From the NCBI GenBank assembly GCA_945901855.1, contig CAMDLT010000029.1:1-55450 (forward strand): 55,450 nucleotides of DNA, read 5' to 3'. A program made the position numbers and the translations under genes. This DNA is from Asaia bogorensis. GTDB lineage: Bacteria > Pseudomonadota > Alphaproteobacteria > CACIAM-22H2. This document shows, piece after piece, positions 1-10,104 of the stretch. Positions within the stretch are counted from its first letter, which is position 1, and each line of letters begins with the position of its first letter. The notes below the pieces were generated by a model. The model was not told the origin of the DNA. It did no database searches and saw nothing but the letters and a program-made list of their open reading frames with translations.

Positions 1-1
1 G

Positions 2-291
<290 letters not shown>

Positions 292-295
<4 letters not shown>

Positions 296-3036
296 TCCGT
301 TTCGAGCTCGACGGGAAAACGGTCGAAGCCGCCGAAGGCGAAACGATCTTCGACGTTGCCAAGCGCGAAGGCATTGCCATCCCGCATCTGTGCCATGCCG
401 ATGCCAGCGGCTATCTGCCGAACGGCAATTGCCGCGCTTGCGTGTGCGAAGTGGCGGGCGAGCGCACGTTGGCCGCCGCGTGCATCCGCAAGGCAAGCGA
501 GGGAATGAAGGTTGCAACCAAGGGTGCGCGCGTCGAAAAGGCGCAGTCGATGGTTTTCGAACTGCTGGCCGCCGACATGCCGGCCCGCGCCGACAGCCCC
601 GATCCGCAAGCGCCGTTCTGGAATTGGGCCGAGCGACTGGGGGTGGCGTCCGGGCGCCTGCCGGGGCGCGGCGCGAAAATCCCGACCGACGCGTCGCACG
701 CCGCGATTGCGGTCAATCTGGATGCCTGCATTGCGTGCGGCCTGTGCGCGCGTGCCTGCCGCGATGTGCAGGTCAACGACACGATCGGCATGGCGTGGCG
801 CGGCATGGCGACAGGCCCCGTATTCGACATGGCCGATCCAATGGGTGCTTCAAGCTGCGTCGGCTGCGGCGAGTGCGTGCAGGCTTGCCCCACCGGCGCA
901 TTGTTCGAAAAAAGCCTGATGGACAAGGCTGCCCAAAAACGCGCGATCGTGCCCGAGCGCACGATCGACACGCTGTGCCCCTATTGCGGCGTGGGCTGCC
1001 AGACGCGCGTGGGCGTTTCGGGCGACCGCATCGTACAGGTCGACGGGCGTGCCGGGCCCGCCAACGACAGCCGTCTGTGCGTAAAAGGCCGCTTCGGCTA
1101 CGACTATGTGCGCCATTCCCATCGGCTGACCGAACCGTTGATCCGCCGCAGCGACGCGCCCAAACGCGCCGACATGAAACTCGATCCGGGCGATCCGTCC
1201 ACGATATTCCGCACGGCGAGCTGGGCGGAAGCGCTGGCGGCGGCCGGGGACGGCTTCGCGCGCATCCGCGCTGCGCACGGTGGCGGCGCTTTGGCCGGGT
1301 TCGGTTCGGCCAAAGGGTCGAACGAGGAAGCCTATCTGTTCCAGAAGCTCGTGCGCCAAGGATTCGGCACCAACAATGTCGACCATTGCACGCGGCTGTG
1401 CCATGCGTCGTCGGTGGCGGCGATGCTGGAAGGCATCGGGTCGGCCGCCGTGTCGGCGCCGTTTGCGGCGGCGCTCGATGCCGACTGCATCGTCGTGATC
1501 GGCGCGCGTCCCGAACAGAACCATCCGGTCGCGGCGACATATATCAAACAGGCAGCCAAGCGCGGCGCAGCGCTTATCGTCATCGATCCGCGCGGCCAGG
1601 ACCTGATGCGCCATGCGACCCACGCGCTGCGCTTCAAGCCGGGTACGGACGTGGCCCTGCTCAACGGCATGCTGCACACGATCCTGGCCGAGAAGCTCCA
1701 CGATGCCGCCTATGTCGAAGCGCATGTCGACGGGTTCGCGGATTTGGCCGCGCATGTCGCCGACGCGACGCCCGAGCGCATGGCCGATATTTGCGGCATC
1801 GATGCCCACACGATCCGCGCCGTCGCGCGCCTGTATGCGACGTCCAAGCGGTCGATCATTTTCTGGGGCATGGGCGTATCCCAGCATGTGCACGGCACGG
1901 ACAATGCGCGCTGCCTGATCGCATTGGCGCTCGTGACGGGCCAGATCGGGCGGCCGGGAACGGGCCTGCATCCGCTGCGCGGACAGAACAACGTGCAGGG
2001 CGCGTCGGATGCGGGCCTGATCCCGATGATGTATCCCGACTATCGCGCGGTCGAAAATCCGGCGGCGCATGCCGAGTACGAGGGGCGCTGGGATGCGGCG
2101 CTCGATGCCAAGCGCGGCCTGACCGTCGTCGAAATCGTCGATGCGATCCGCGCGAAGCGCGTGCGCGGTCTTTATGTGATGGGCGAAAATCCGGCCATGT
2201 CGGATCCCGACCAGAGCCACGCGCGCGAAGCGCTTGCGACGCTCGAGCATCTGGTCGTGCAGGATATCTTCATGACCGAAACGGCATGGCATGCCGACGT
2301 GATTTTCCCGGCCTCGGCGCATGCCGAGAAGTTCGGCACCTTCACCAATACCAACCGGCAGGTGCAGATCGGCCGACCCGTTCTGCCGCCGCCCGGCAAT
2401 GCCCGCCAGGATTGGGAATTGATTGTCGCCCTTGCCGGTCGGCTGGGGCTCGGCTGGGATTATCCGGACGTCGCCGTCGTGTACGAAGAAATGCGCGCCG
2501 CCATGCCCTCGCTGTCGGGCTTGCCGTGGTCTAGGCTGGTGGCGGAAGGGGCTGCGACATATCCGGCCGACGATGTATCGCTGCCGGGTCATGCGATCCT
2601 GTTCGACAAGGGGTTCCCCACCCCAACGAAGCGCGCGCGCGCGGTGGGCGTCGATTTCCTGCCGCCCGGCGAAACGCCCGATGCCGCGTATCCGATGATC
2701 TTGAGCACGGGCCGCATGCTCGAACATTGGCATACGGGCACGATGACGCGGCGCGCTGTCGCCCTCGACAGCATCGAACCGGCGGCGATCGCGTCGATGA
2801 ATCCCCGCGACATCGCCGAACGCGGCCTGGCCGTCGGCAAGCTGTTGCGCATTTCCACGCGCCACGGCGCGTTGCAGGCAAGTTTGCGCGCCGACAGCGA
2901 CGTGCCGCCGGGCATGGTCTACATGCCGTTCTGTTTCGGCGAGGCGCCGGCCAATCTTCTGACCAATCCCGCTCTCGATCCGGTCGGCAAGATACCCGAA
3001 TTCAAATTCGCGGCCGCCCGCGTCTGCCAGGACTGA
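292..3036 (+). CDS. fdsA: Formate dehydrogenase alpha subunit (Mo/W-bis-MGD, NAD-dependent type)
   Basis: 914 residues. Oxidises formate to CO2 at a molybdenum or tungsten bis-MGD centre in the cytoplasm. An N-terminal [2Fe-2S] ferredoxin-like domain (first ~80 residues, CRACVCE motif) is followed by two [4Fe-4S] motifs (CIACGLCARAC and CVGCGECVQACP), the catalytic-domain cluster motif CPYCGVGCQ, and the MopB fold. The metal ligand is probably Cys370 in the HCTRLCHASS context, so this is a Cys and not a selenocysteine enzyme. The C-terminal molydopterin-binding domain is complete. The N-terminal half resembles the FDH1 alpha subunit of methylotrophs in lacking an obvious His-Cys3 motif. No fdsC or fdsD accessory gene follows; the next gene is convergent. 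Confidence 0.93.
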
Positions 3037-3045
3037 CGCACGCGC

Positions 3046-4221
3046 TTACGCGCCGAGCAATTTTGCCGCGTTGGCGGTCAGCCGTCTTACCGCCTCGTCG
3101 AGCGTGTCGTAGTTCTTGGCGAAGCAAAAGCGGATCGTGCTGCGCATGTCGGCCTTGGCATAGAACGCCGATACCGGAATTGCGGCAACGCCCGCCTCGG
3201 CCACCATGCGGCGGCAAAACGCCGCGTCGTCGCCAAGACCTTGCGGCGCCAGATCGACATTGAGGAAGTAGGTGCCGGCGCTCGGCAGCACGGCAAATCC
3301 CGCCTGCGCCAGTCCGCGCTGCAGATGGTCGCGGCGTGCCTGCAGATCGGCCCGCATGGCTGCGAAATGTTCGGGCGCTTTGCCAAGGCCGTAGGCGACG
3401 GCCGTCTGCAGATTGGGCGGTGTCGTGAATGTGATGTACTGGTGCGCCTTGGCCAGCACCTTCAACAGGGCCGGGTCCGCGACGACGAAGCCGACTTTCC
3501 AGCCCGTCAGATTGAAAATTTTTCCGGCCGACCCGATCTTGATGCTGCGCTTGCGCAGCTCCGGCAACGCCAGCACCGAGACATGGCGCCGTCCGTCGAA
3601 CATCACATGTTCCCACACCTCGTCGGCGATCACGATGGCTTGCGTGCCTTGCAGGGCCGCTGCCAAAATCGCGAGGTCGTCGGCATCGTAGACGCAGCCC
3701 GCAGGATTGAGCGGGTTGTTGAACAGAACCGCGCGCGTGCGCGGCCCGATCGCGGCTTTGAGACGCGCGAGGTCGAAGCGCCAGTCGGGCGGGGCAAGTT
3801 TGACGAATTTGGGCACGCCGCCCGCGCGCAGCACAAGCGGCAGATAGGCATCGTACGCGGGCTCGAACATCACGACCTCGTCGCCCGGCGACAGGGTCGC
3901 GAGCAGCGCGCCCGCGATCGCCTCGGTGGCGCCCGATGTCACCATCACCTCGTCGGCCGCGTCGATCTCCAACGCTTGATGGCGCGCATAATGGAGGGCG
4001 ATAGCGCTGCGCAGTTCGGGCAGCCCCATCATCGGCGGATATTGGTTCCAGCCGTCGACGATCGCATCGGCCGCTTTTTGGCGTATGTCGGCCGGGCCGG
4101 GATCGTCGGGAAAACCCTGGCCCAAATTGATGGCCGCATGCTGGCGCGCCAGCATCGACATTTCCTCGAAAATCGAGGTCGAAAGATTGGCAAAGATTGG
4201 ATTCACGAGCTTGAACCGCAT
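3046..4221 (-). CDS. PLP-dependent class I/II aminotransferase
   Basis: 391 residues, fold-type I aminotransferase. The Schiff-base lysine is Lys234 in SAGKIFNLTGWKVG. Other family features visible are the QYPPMMGLPELR segment near the N-terminus, NNPLNPAG for cofactor/substrate binding, the DEVWEH motif and the C-terminal Arg in STIRFCFAK. The pattern matches the methionine/kynurenine/N-succinyldiaminopimelate aminotransferase group (YbdL/DapC-like); the substrate cannot be decided. I chose ATG at 4219-4221; an upstream in-frame TTG at 4269 would add 16 unconserved residues. Convergent with fdsA, only 9 bases apart. Confidence 0.88.
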   Translation of the reverse strand: MRFKLVNPIFANLSTSIFEEMSMLARQHAAINLGQGFPDDPGPADIRQKAADAIVDGWNQYPPMMGLPELRSAIALHYARHQALEIDAADEVMVTSGATEAIAGALLATLSPGDEVVMFEPAYDAYLPLVLRAGGVPKFVKLAPPDWRFDLARLKAAIGPRTRAVLFNNPLNPAGCVYDADDLAILAAALQGTQAIVIADEVWEHVMFDGRRHVSVLALPELRKRSIKIGSAGKIFNLTGWKVGFVVADPALLKVLAKAHQYITFTTPPNLQTAVAYGLGKAPEHFAAMRADLQARRDHLQRGLAQAGFAVLPSAGTYFLNVDLAPQGLGDDAAFCRRMVAEAGVAAIPVSAFYAKADMRSTIRFCFAKNYDTLDEAVRRLTANAAKLLGA

Positions 4222-4367
4222 GGAGGGCGAAAGGACCGGCAAAATGCCCAAGCGCGACGGCCGGGTCAAATCAATTGAATTTCTGTGGATTTGATGGCAT
4301 TTTGAACGCAGTTGAAGATAATCTTTCTTAATTCCTTGCTTTGCCCTCTAAATTTTTGACGGCCTCA

Positions 4368-5303
4368 ATGAACAAAAGAACACCGCGTAACGACGCTCCG
4401 GACTCCGATACAGATTTTCAACCGGCCTTCTTGATGCGCGCGCCGCGCGGCGGTGCTGGCGCAGCTGCGCCAAAGCCGCGCGGTCCATCGGCGCCCGCAA
4501 GCGCTGCAGAAGCCCCCCAGCCCGGCTATTCCCAGCCCGGCTATTCCCAACCCGACAATTCCCAGCCCACTTATTCGCCATCGGTGCCGCTCTACGATTC
4601 GCCGCGTGCGGCCGCACCGGCGCCCGTGCCTGCGGCCCCGCCGCGCCCGAGCGCCGAAGGCCCCGTGCACGGGATCGTCAAGTGGTTCAACCACGCCAAA
4701 GGTTTCGGTTTCATCTTGCTCGACGACGGGCGCGAGGTTTTTGTGCACAGCAACCGCCTCGATCCAAGCCTGTCGCGCACGCTGAAGCCGGGGCTGGATG
4801 CCGATCTGATGATCGTGCCGGTCGCCAAAGGTTTTGCCTGCCAGGAGTTGCAGCGCTTGGGGAGCGAGGCAACGCCGGCCAATCTTGATCGCGTGGGCTG
4901 GAAACCGCAGACCGATCTGAAACAGCCTGCGCCCAATGCCGGGCACGAGACGGTCGGCGCCATCGTCAAATTTTTTAACGCGCAAAAAGGCTTTGGCTTT
5001 GCGACGCCCGATATCGATCTGGGGCGGGACATCTATTTGCCGGCCCGCGTGCTGGAATCGGTCGGCTTGGCGGGACCGCAAAGTGCGGGCGCGTCGGTCG
5101 AGGTCGATTATGTGAAGACCGAACGCGGGTTCGAAGCGGTGGCGCTGCGTATGATGGCGCAGCAGCAAAGCCCCCAAAATTACCAGCCGTCCGATTACCA
5201 ACAGCCGTCGGACGAATTCAGCCCGTACCGGCCGATGCCGGACGAGCCGCCCCATCGCGTGCTCGGGCCCGGCGATTTTGTCGAACCGTGGCGACCCGCC
5301 TGA
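4368..5303 (+). CDS. Protein with two cold-shock domains and a proline-rich N-terminus
   Basis: 311 residues from ATG 4368 (an in-frame TTG at 4341 is possible). Residues 1-98 are low complexity, rich in Ala/Pro, with a short tandem P-G-Y-S-Q repeat. Cold-shock domain 1 (about 100-165) has GIVKWFN, KGFGFI and VFVHS, the RNP motifs of nucleic-acid-binding OB folds. Domain 2 (about 194-262) has GAIVKFFN and KGFGF but a degenerate second RNP motif (IYLPA). The C-terminus is rich in Gln, Ser and Pro. It probably binds RNA or single-stranded DNA. Double-CSD proteins occur in alphaproteobacteria; the long disordered N-terminus is unusual compared with a 70-residue Csp. Confidence 0.87.
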   Translation: MNKRTPRNDAPDSDTDFQPAFLMRAPRGGAGAAAPKPRGPSAPASAAEAPQPGYSQPGYSQPDNSQPTYSPSVPLYDSPRAAAPAPVPAAPPRPSAEGPVHGIVKWFNHAKGFGFILLDDGREVFVHSNRLDPSLSRTLKPGLDADLMIVPVAKGFACQELQRLGSEATPANLDRVGWKPQTDLKQPAPNAGHETVGAIVKFFNAQKGFGFATPDIDLGRDIYLPARVLESVGLAGPQSAGASVEVDYVKTERGFEAVALRMMAQQQSPQNYQPSDYQQPSDEFSPYRPMPDEPPHRVLGPGDFVEPWRPA

Positions 5304-5322
5304 CGATGGGCGTGGCCTGAAA

Positions 5323-6075
5323 ATGACCGGCGCGCGCGCAACTTGGATTGGGTTGCGGCGCGCCATGTTCGTGATTTTTCTGGCAGTGGCGGCGTGCGGG
5401 ACCGTTTTTCGGCCCGCAGGCGCGGTGCCTGTCGATCTTGAACTCGTGCTCGCGATCGACGTGTCCTATTCGGTGGATGCCGAAGAAGCGCGCCTGCAGC
5501 GCGAGGGCTATTTCGCCGCGCTGCGCCACCCGCGCGTGCTGCAGGCGATCGCGTCGGGCCCCTATCGCGGCATTGCGGTCGTTTATGTCGAATGGGCGGG
5601 CAGTTTTTACCAGCGCGTGGTGGCCGATTGGACGCTGCTGCGCGGTGCGGCAGATGTCGAGGCGTTCGTTGCCCGCATCGCGGCCATGCCCGCGCAATCG
5701 GCGAGCCGCACCTCGATCAGCGGCGCCATCGATTTTTCCGCGGCGTTGTTCGACAACAACGGCTACGAAGGCACACGTCTGGTCATCGACGTATCGGGCG
5801 ACGGGCGCAACAACCATGGCCGCCCGGTGACGGACGCGCGCGATGCCGCCGTCGCCAAGGGGATCACGATCAATGGCCTGCCGATCTTGAGCGGCAACGA
5901 AAATTTCGGCCGCCCGGCCGAAGAGGGCCTCGAAGAGCATTATCGCGAAGACGTGATCGGGGGCCCCGGCGCATTCGTGATTGCGGCCGAATCCTTCGCC
6001 AAATTCACCAGCGCCGTGCTCTCGAAACTCGTGCGCGAAATTTCGGGTGCGCCGACCCAGTTCGCAGGTCCCTAG
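5323..6075 (+). CDS. DUF1194 (von Willebrand A-like) exported protein
   Basis: 250 residues from ATG 5323; ATG 5365 is an alternative. A hydrophobic N-terminal segment (MFVIFLAVAACG...) looks like a signal peptide, with either a lipobox-like AAC or cleavage after PAGA. The mature protein begins with LELVLAIDVSYSVD, a DxSxS MIDAS-like metal site of vWA folds, followed by TSISGAIDFS and VIDVSGDGRNN, all typical of DUF1194. Function is unknown. It starts 19 bases after the cold-shock gene and could be co-transcribed. Its TAG stop shares the palindrome CTAG (6072-6075) with the convergent msrB stop. Confidence 0.85.
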   Translation: MTGARATWIGLRRAMFVIFLAVAACGTVFRPAGAVPVDLELVLAIDVSYSVDAEEARLQREGYFAALRHPRVLQAIASGPYRGIAVVYVEWAGSFYQRVVADWTLLRGAADVEAFVARIAAMPAQSASRTSISGAIDFSAALFDNNGYEGTRLVIDVSGDGRNNHGRPVTDARDAAVAKGITINGLPILSGNENFGRPAEEGLEEHYREDVIGGPGAFVIAAESFAKFTSAVLSKLVREISGAPTQFAGP

Positions 6076-6455
6076 CTCTTCGGCACGAAATTGAGCGATA
6101 CCCCGTTCATGCAATAGCGCAGGCCCGTCGGCCGGGGGCCGTCGTCGAAGACGTGGCCCAGATGGCCGCCGCAATCGGCGCAGTGCACCTCGATGCGCGT
6201 CATAAAAAATTTGCGATCCTCGGTGCGCCCGACCGCGTCCGGCAGCGTGTCCCAGAAACTCGGCCAGCCGGTGCGGCTGTCGAACTTCGTTTTTGCGTCG
6301 AACAGCGGCCGATCGCAGCCAGCGCAATGGAACGTGCCGTCGCGCTTCTCCCGGTCGAGCGGGCTCGAGCCTGCCCGCTCGGTGCCGTGGCCGCGCAGAA
6401 CTGCGTATTGCTGCGGCGTGAGCGTGCGCCGCCATTCCTCGTCGGTCTTTTGCAT
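6072..6455 (-). CDS. msrB: Peptide-methionine (R)-S-oxide reductase MsrB
   Basis: 127 residues. Repairs oxidised methionine by reducing the R-sulfoxide. The catalytic Cys is Cys115 in GLRYCMN, and the structural zinc site is intact: Cys44/Cys47 (CAGC) and Cys92/Cys95 (CADC). The conserved segments TGWPSFW and GGHLGHVF are present. Start ATG 6453-6455 is preceded by AGGGGA at good spacing, which rules out the longer upstream frame. It is a stand-alone, probably cytoplasmic MsrB without MsrA. The DUF4112 gene lies 26 bases upstream on the same strand. Confidence 0.96.
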   Translation of the reverse strand: MQKTDEEWRRTLTPQQYAVLRGHGTERAGSSPLDREKRDGTFHCAGCDRPLFDAKTKFDSRTGWPSFWDTLPDAVGRTEDRKFFMTRIEVHCADCGGHLGHVFDDGPRPTGLRYCMNGVSLNFVPKS

Positions 6456-6481
6456 GTCGAATGTCCCCTTGAATCGCAAGG

Positions 6482-6895
6482 CTAGCGTTGCGGCGAGACT
6501 TGGTCCAGATGCGCGTTCAGCAGGTCCAGATTGCGCGAGTTGGAGCGCCAAAACGCATCGGCAAACCACCCCAGCACAGGCACGGCGCCGATGGCAAAAT
6601 CGATGCCGACATTGCCGACCATGCGCAGCAAAACGGATGTCGGCACGCCCAAGCGCCGAGCTTCGTAAATCAAATAGCTTGAAATGCCCGAAGCAACCAG
6701 CGGGCCAACGCCCGGAACGACGTTCAACAGCACGTCGGCGCCGATCCGCACCGACGTGCCGGGAACGCGCACGGCGCTGTCGAGAAAACGCGCCAAAGCG
6801 GCGAGACGCGCGCGCGCGGCATCCGTCGTCTCGAACCGGTCGGCCGCACGCCATCCGTTGAAACGCTCGAAGGGTCGATGCGCTTGGGTCTGCAT
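6482..6895 (-). CDS. DUF4112 membrane protein
   Basis: 137 residues from ATG 6893-6895, which has a strong AGGGGAGG ribosome-binding site 8 bases away; longer in-frame starts upstream lack one. The core has a predicted membrane hairpin: IGADVLLNVVPGVGPLVASG...YLIYEARRLG, then a second hydrophobic segment NVGIDFAIGAVPVLGWFADAFW. This spacing and the PGVGP and PVLGWFADAFWR motifs are hallmarks of DUF4112. The function is not known. Probably in one transcript with msrB. Confidence 0.85.
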   Translation of the reverse strand: MQTQAHRPFERFNGWRAADRFETTDAARARLAALARFLDSAVRVPGTSVRIGADVLLNVVPGVGPLVASGISSYLIYEARRLGVPTSVLLRMVGNVGIDFAIGAVPVLGWFADAFWRSNSRNLDLLNAHLDQVSPQR

Positions 6896-7121
6896 TGCAG
6901 CGGCCTCCCCTGGGAACGGCGCGCGGCTGCGCGCCCTCGACGTGGAAGAGTCCGACATCGTCGCCATTGTTGCGGCGACCAGCGGGGCCCGGACCTCTTG
7001 TCGAAAGTCGATATGGGTCGGTCGGCTGCAGGCTTCAAGCACCCTGACGGCGCTTTTCGGCAGAGCAGTTCTTGAAAGGGTAATCCGCGTCCGCGATGTT
7101 GCGACCGCGCCGGGGCCGCCG

Positions 7122-8609
7122 TTATGCGCGTCGGTAGCCTGCGCGTTTGGCGACCAGCAGCAGGGCGCCGACTAGCAGCAGCACGCCCAAAAACACCTGG
7201 ACCGCCGCGCCTTGCACGAAGATGGCATAATCGCCTTGGGAAATTGTCAGGGCGCGCCGGAAGCCCACTTCCATGCGGTCGCCGATGACCATGGCCAGCA
7301 GCAGCGGCGCCACGTCGTAGCCGAATTTGCGTAAGCCATAGCCCGCAACGCCCGCCGCCGCCATGACAAAGAGCTCGAAGCCCGAGCCTTTGACCGAATA
7401 GACGCCGATCACGCAGATTGCCATGACCAGCGGCGCCAAATACGCCATCGGCGTGCGCAGCAGCGAGACGAACAGCCCGACCAGCGGCAGATTGAGCACC
7501 AACAAAATCGCGTTGCCGACATACATCGACGCGACAAGCCCCCAAAACACGTCGGGCCGCTCCACCAATAGCAACGGGCCGGGCTGGACATTGTGGACCA
7601 TCAGCGCCGACAGCAAGATTGCGGTCGCCGGAATGGCCGGGATGCCGAGCACCAGCAGCGGAATCATCGCGGCACCGGTCGTTGCATTGTTGGCGGTTTC
7701 GGGCCCGGCAAGCCCCGCGACGGCCCCCGTGCCGAAACGTTCGGGCGTTTTGGAAAGTCGTTTTTCGACGGCGTAGGAAACGAAGGTCGACACGATGTGG
7801 CTCACGCCCGGCACCAGCCCGAAAGCAAAACCGATAAACGAGCCGCGCAAAACTGCGGGCGCTGCTTCGGCAACTTCGGCGCGGTTTGGCAGCAATTCGC
7901 GCATCGTCGGCGTTTTCGGGCGTTGGTCGAGGCGTTCGTCGAGCGACATCAGCAATTCCGAAATGCCGAACAAACCGATGGCCAGCGCGACAAAGCTGAG
8001 ACCGTCGATAAGTTCGAGACTGCCGAAAATAAAACGCGGCGTTGCCGTCAGCTGGTCGAGCCCGATCGTGCCAAGTGCGAGCCCCAGCAGTATCATCGCA
8101 AAGGTTTTGATCGGCGGACCGGACGAAACGAACGCCACGACCGCCAAGGCCGTGGCCATCAATACGGCTTCGGCCGCAGGCCCTACCTTGAGCATCGCTT
8201 CTGCCAGCAGCGGGGCGGCGACCATGAGCCCGACGATGGAGATGCTGCCGCCGATGAAACTGCCGACGGCGGCAATCGTCAACGCACTGCCGGCCCTGCC
8301 GTTGCGCGCCATTTCATGGCCGTCGATGCAGGTGACGATCGAGGCCGCTTCGCCGGGAACCCGCAGCAATATCGATGTCGTCGAGCCGCCATACATGGCG
8401 CCGTAGAAAATTCCAGCGAGCATGATGACCGCACCTGCCGGATCGAGTCCGAAGGTCAGCGGCAGCAGCAGCGCCATGCCCGCGAGCGGACCCAGGCCCG
8501 GCAGCACGCCCACGATGGTGCCCCATAGGCATCCAACGAGGCATAAAAACAGATTCTGCGGCGTCAACGCGACCGAGAATCCGCGCATCAGCAGATCGAA
8601 GGATTCCAT
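7122..8609 (-). CDS. tctA: Tripartite tricarboxylate transporter, large permease TctA
   Basis: 495 residues, about a dozen membrane segments. The TctA signature motifs are intact: GVLPGLGPLAGMALLLPLTF near the N-terminus, YGAMYGGSTTSILLRVPGE, and the second-repeat NNATTGAAMIPLLVLGIP. It is the large channel-like subunit of a secondary carboxylate importer working with TctB and TctC. Start ATG 8607-8609, one base after the tctB stop; a longer frame would run into tctB. Last gene of the gntR-tctCBA operon. Substrate unknown. Confidence 0.95.
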   Translation of the reverse strand: MESFDLLMRGFSVALTPQNLFLCLVGCLWGTIVGVLPGLGPLAGMALLLPLTFGLDPAGAVIMLAGIFYGAMYGGSTTSILLRVPGEAASIVTCIDGHEMARNGRAGSALTIAAVGSFIGGSISIVGLMVAAPLLAEAMLKVGPAAEAVLMATALAVVAFVSSGPPIKTFAMILLGLALGTIGLDQLTATPRFIFGSLELIDGLSFVALAIGLFGISELLMSLDERLDQRPKTPTMRELLPNRAEVAEAAPAVLRGSFIGFAFGLVPGVSHIVSTFVSYAVEKRLSKTPERFGTGAVAGLAGPETANNATTGAAMIPLLVLGIPAIPATAILLSALMVHNVQPGPLLLVERPDVFWGLVASMYVGNAILLVLNLPLVGLFVSLLRTPMAYLAPLVMAICVIGVYSVKGSGFELFVMAAAGVAGYGLRKFGYDVAPLLLAMVIGDRMEVGFRRALTISQGDYAIFVQGAAVQVFLGVLLLVGALLLVAKRAGYRRA

Positions 8610-8610
8610 G

Positions 8611-9078
8611 TCAGCCGCCCAAAATGCCGGCGGGCAGGCCCACGCCCAGAAGATAGCTGAAGATCGCCCACATCGTGCCCGACGCCGCAGCGCCGCCCAG
8701 CGCCGCTTGCCAGATCTTGAGCGCACCCAGCAGCCAGAACAAAAAACTTAAAAACAGCGCTGTCGTCGCAACGAAACCAAGCGGCTCGAAGGCAAGACAC
8801 GTGCCGACCAACGCAAGGGCGCACAATGCCGCGTTGGTTTCGTAAACCGACACGCGCGCATCGGAATCCGTGCGCGTCCGCCACGCGCGCCAGGCACAAA
8901 CCAAGCCGACAACGACCAGTGCCACGCCTAAAAATCGCGGAAAAGCGCCTGCCCCCGGTTCGCTGTTGGCCCCGCCCGGCAGCACGCGCGCAATCCACAG
9001 ATATGCCGCACCGAACGAAGCCAGCCCCAGGCCGATCGCGGCATCGCCGACCCAGATACGAATGTTCGGTGCGGGCAT
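8611..9078 (-). CDS. tctB: Tripartite tricarboxylate transporter, small permease TctB
   Basis: 155 residues with four predicted membrane helices, the usual TctB size. The N-terminal loop contains the family-like GAGAFPRFLGVALVVVGL segment; the C-terminal helix pair ends with LGVGLPAGILGG. It is the small membrane subunit paired with TctA. It lies between tctC (13 bases upstream) and tctA (one base downstream). Confidence 0.92.
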   Translation of the reverse strand: MPAPNIRIWVGDAAIGLGLASFGAAYLWIARVLPGGANSEPGAGAFPRFLGVALVVVGLVCAWRAWRTRTDSDARVSVYETNAALCALALVGTCLAFEPLGFVATTALFLSFLFWLLGALKIWQAALGGAAASGTMWAIFSYLLGVGLPAGILGG

Positions 9079-9091
9079 GGCGGTTCCCTTC

Positions 9092-10069
9092 TTAGTTCTG
9101 GCGTTGGATGCCGACGGCCTGCGCGACCTTGCCGAGCGCTTCGAGTTCGCTGCGAACCATCGCCGTCGTTTCGCTGGCGCCGCGGATGCGCAGCGTGGCC
9201 CCTTGGGATGCCATCGCCTGCTGGAAACGATCGCTTTTCGCGGCGGCCGAAAAGGCGGCCTCGAGCCGGTCGAGCACGGGCTTGGGCGTGCGCGCGGGCG
9301 CGATCAGACCCCACCACAGCACGGTCTCTTCCGCCGCCAAGCCAAGCTTGGCAAGGCCGCTGGCGTTGGGCAGGGCGGCATTGTCGTCGGCCGAGGTCAG
9401 CACCAGGCACTTGGCGCGTCCGGCTTGAACATGCGCCAGAATTGGCGGCAGCGACCCGCCATAGATGTCGACATGGCCGCCCAGGAAGTTGCGTGCGGTC
9501 TCGCCTGCACCGCCAAAGGGCACGGGGCGCACTTTGGCGCCGCTCGCGGCGAAGATGCGTTCGGCGGCAAGCTGCATGGTGCCACCCACGCCGTCGTTGC
9601 CGTAAGTGTACTTGCTCGGGTTGGCCTTGAGTTCGGCCAGGAACGTTTTTCCGTCGTCGGCCGGAAAATTGGGCTGCGCGCACAGCACGTACGAGGAGAA
9701 ACCGATCGACATCACGGAGGCGTAGCGCTCGGGCGTGTACAGCACGTTGAGGGCGTGCGGACTCGTGGTCAGCGGCGAGTTCCAGATGAAGGCAAGCGTA
9801 TAGCCGTCGGGCTGGGCTGCGACGAGCTGGGTCACGCCCAGCGTGCCCCCGCCGCCCGCGCGATTTTCGACGACGAACTTCTGCTTGAGTTCGCCTTCGA
9901 CGATTTCCGCGAGCTGGCGGCCGAACAGATCGGTGCCGCCGCCCGGCGGGGCGGGGACGATCAAGGTCACGGGCCGCGCGGGATACGCGCCTTGCGCCAT
10001 GGCAGGGGCGGCGGCAGCAAGGCTCAAAGCGGCGGCCAGAAAGAGGCGGCGGGCGGCGATCTTGTCCAT
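9092..10069 (-). CDS. tctC: Tripartite tricarboxylate transporter, periplasmic receptor TctC (Bug family)
   Basis: 325 residues. Signal peptide (KIAARRLFLAAALSLAAAAPAMAQ, cleavage after AMA or AQG). The mature protein begins YPARPVTLIVPAPPGGGTDLFGR, the Bug-family opening that binds carboxylate ligand, followed by VENRAGGGGTLG and the DGYT loop. Start ATG 10067-10069 with AGGAG just upstream. First transporter gene after gntR. The ligand cannot be read from sequence. Confidence 0.94.
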   Translation of the reverse strand: MDKIAARRLFLAAALSLAAAAPAMAQGAYPARPVTLIVPAPPGGGTDLFGRQLAEIVEGELKQKFVVENRAGGGGTLGVTQLVAAQPDGYTLAFIWNSPLTTSPHALNVLYTPERYASVMSIGFSSYVLCAQPNFPADDGKTFLAELKANPSKYTYGNDGVGGTMQLAAERIFAASGAKVRPVPFGGAGETARNFLGGHVDIYGGSLPPILAHVQAGRAKCLVLTSADDNAALPNASGLAKLGLAAEETVLWWGLIAPARTPKPVLDRLEAAFSAAAKSDRFQQAMASQGATLRIRGASETTAMVRSELEALGKVAQAVGIQRQN

Positions 10070-10104
10070 GGCATGCTCCTTTGGGTTCGTTCGGTTTAAA
10101 GGGG

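Noticed and set aside
850..2865. Long open frame (671 codons) on the minus strand inside fdsA
   Set aside because: It is the antisense shadow of the high-GC fdsA gene; composition rich in Arg/His/Gln and no protein motifs.
3241..4278. 345-codon plus-strand frame opposite the aminotransferase
   Set aside because: Shadow of a gene with intact PLP-lysine motif on the other strand.
4500..4580. Tandem repeat CCCGGCTATTCCCAG-like units as a possible minisatellite
   Set aside because: It is in frame and encodes the P-G-Y-S-Q repeat of the cold-shock protein; only a few units.
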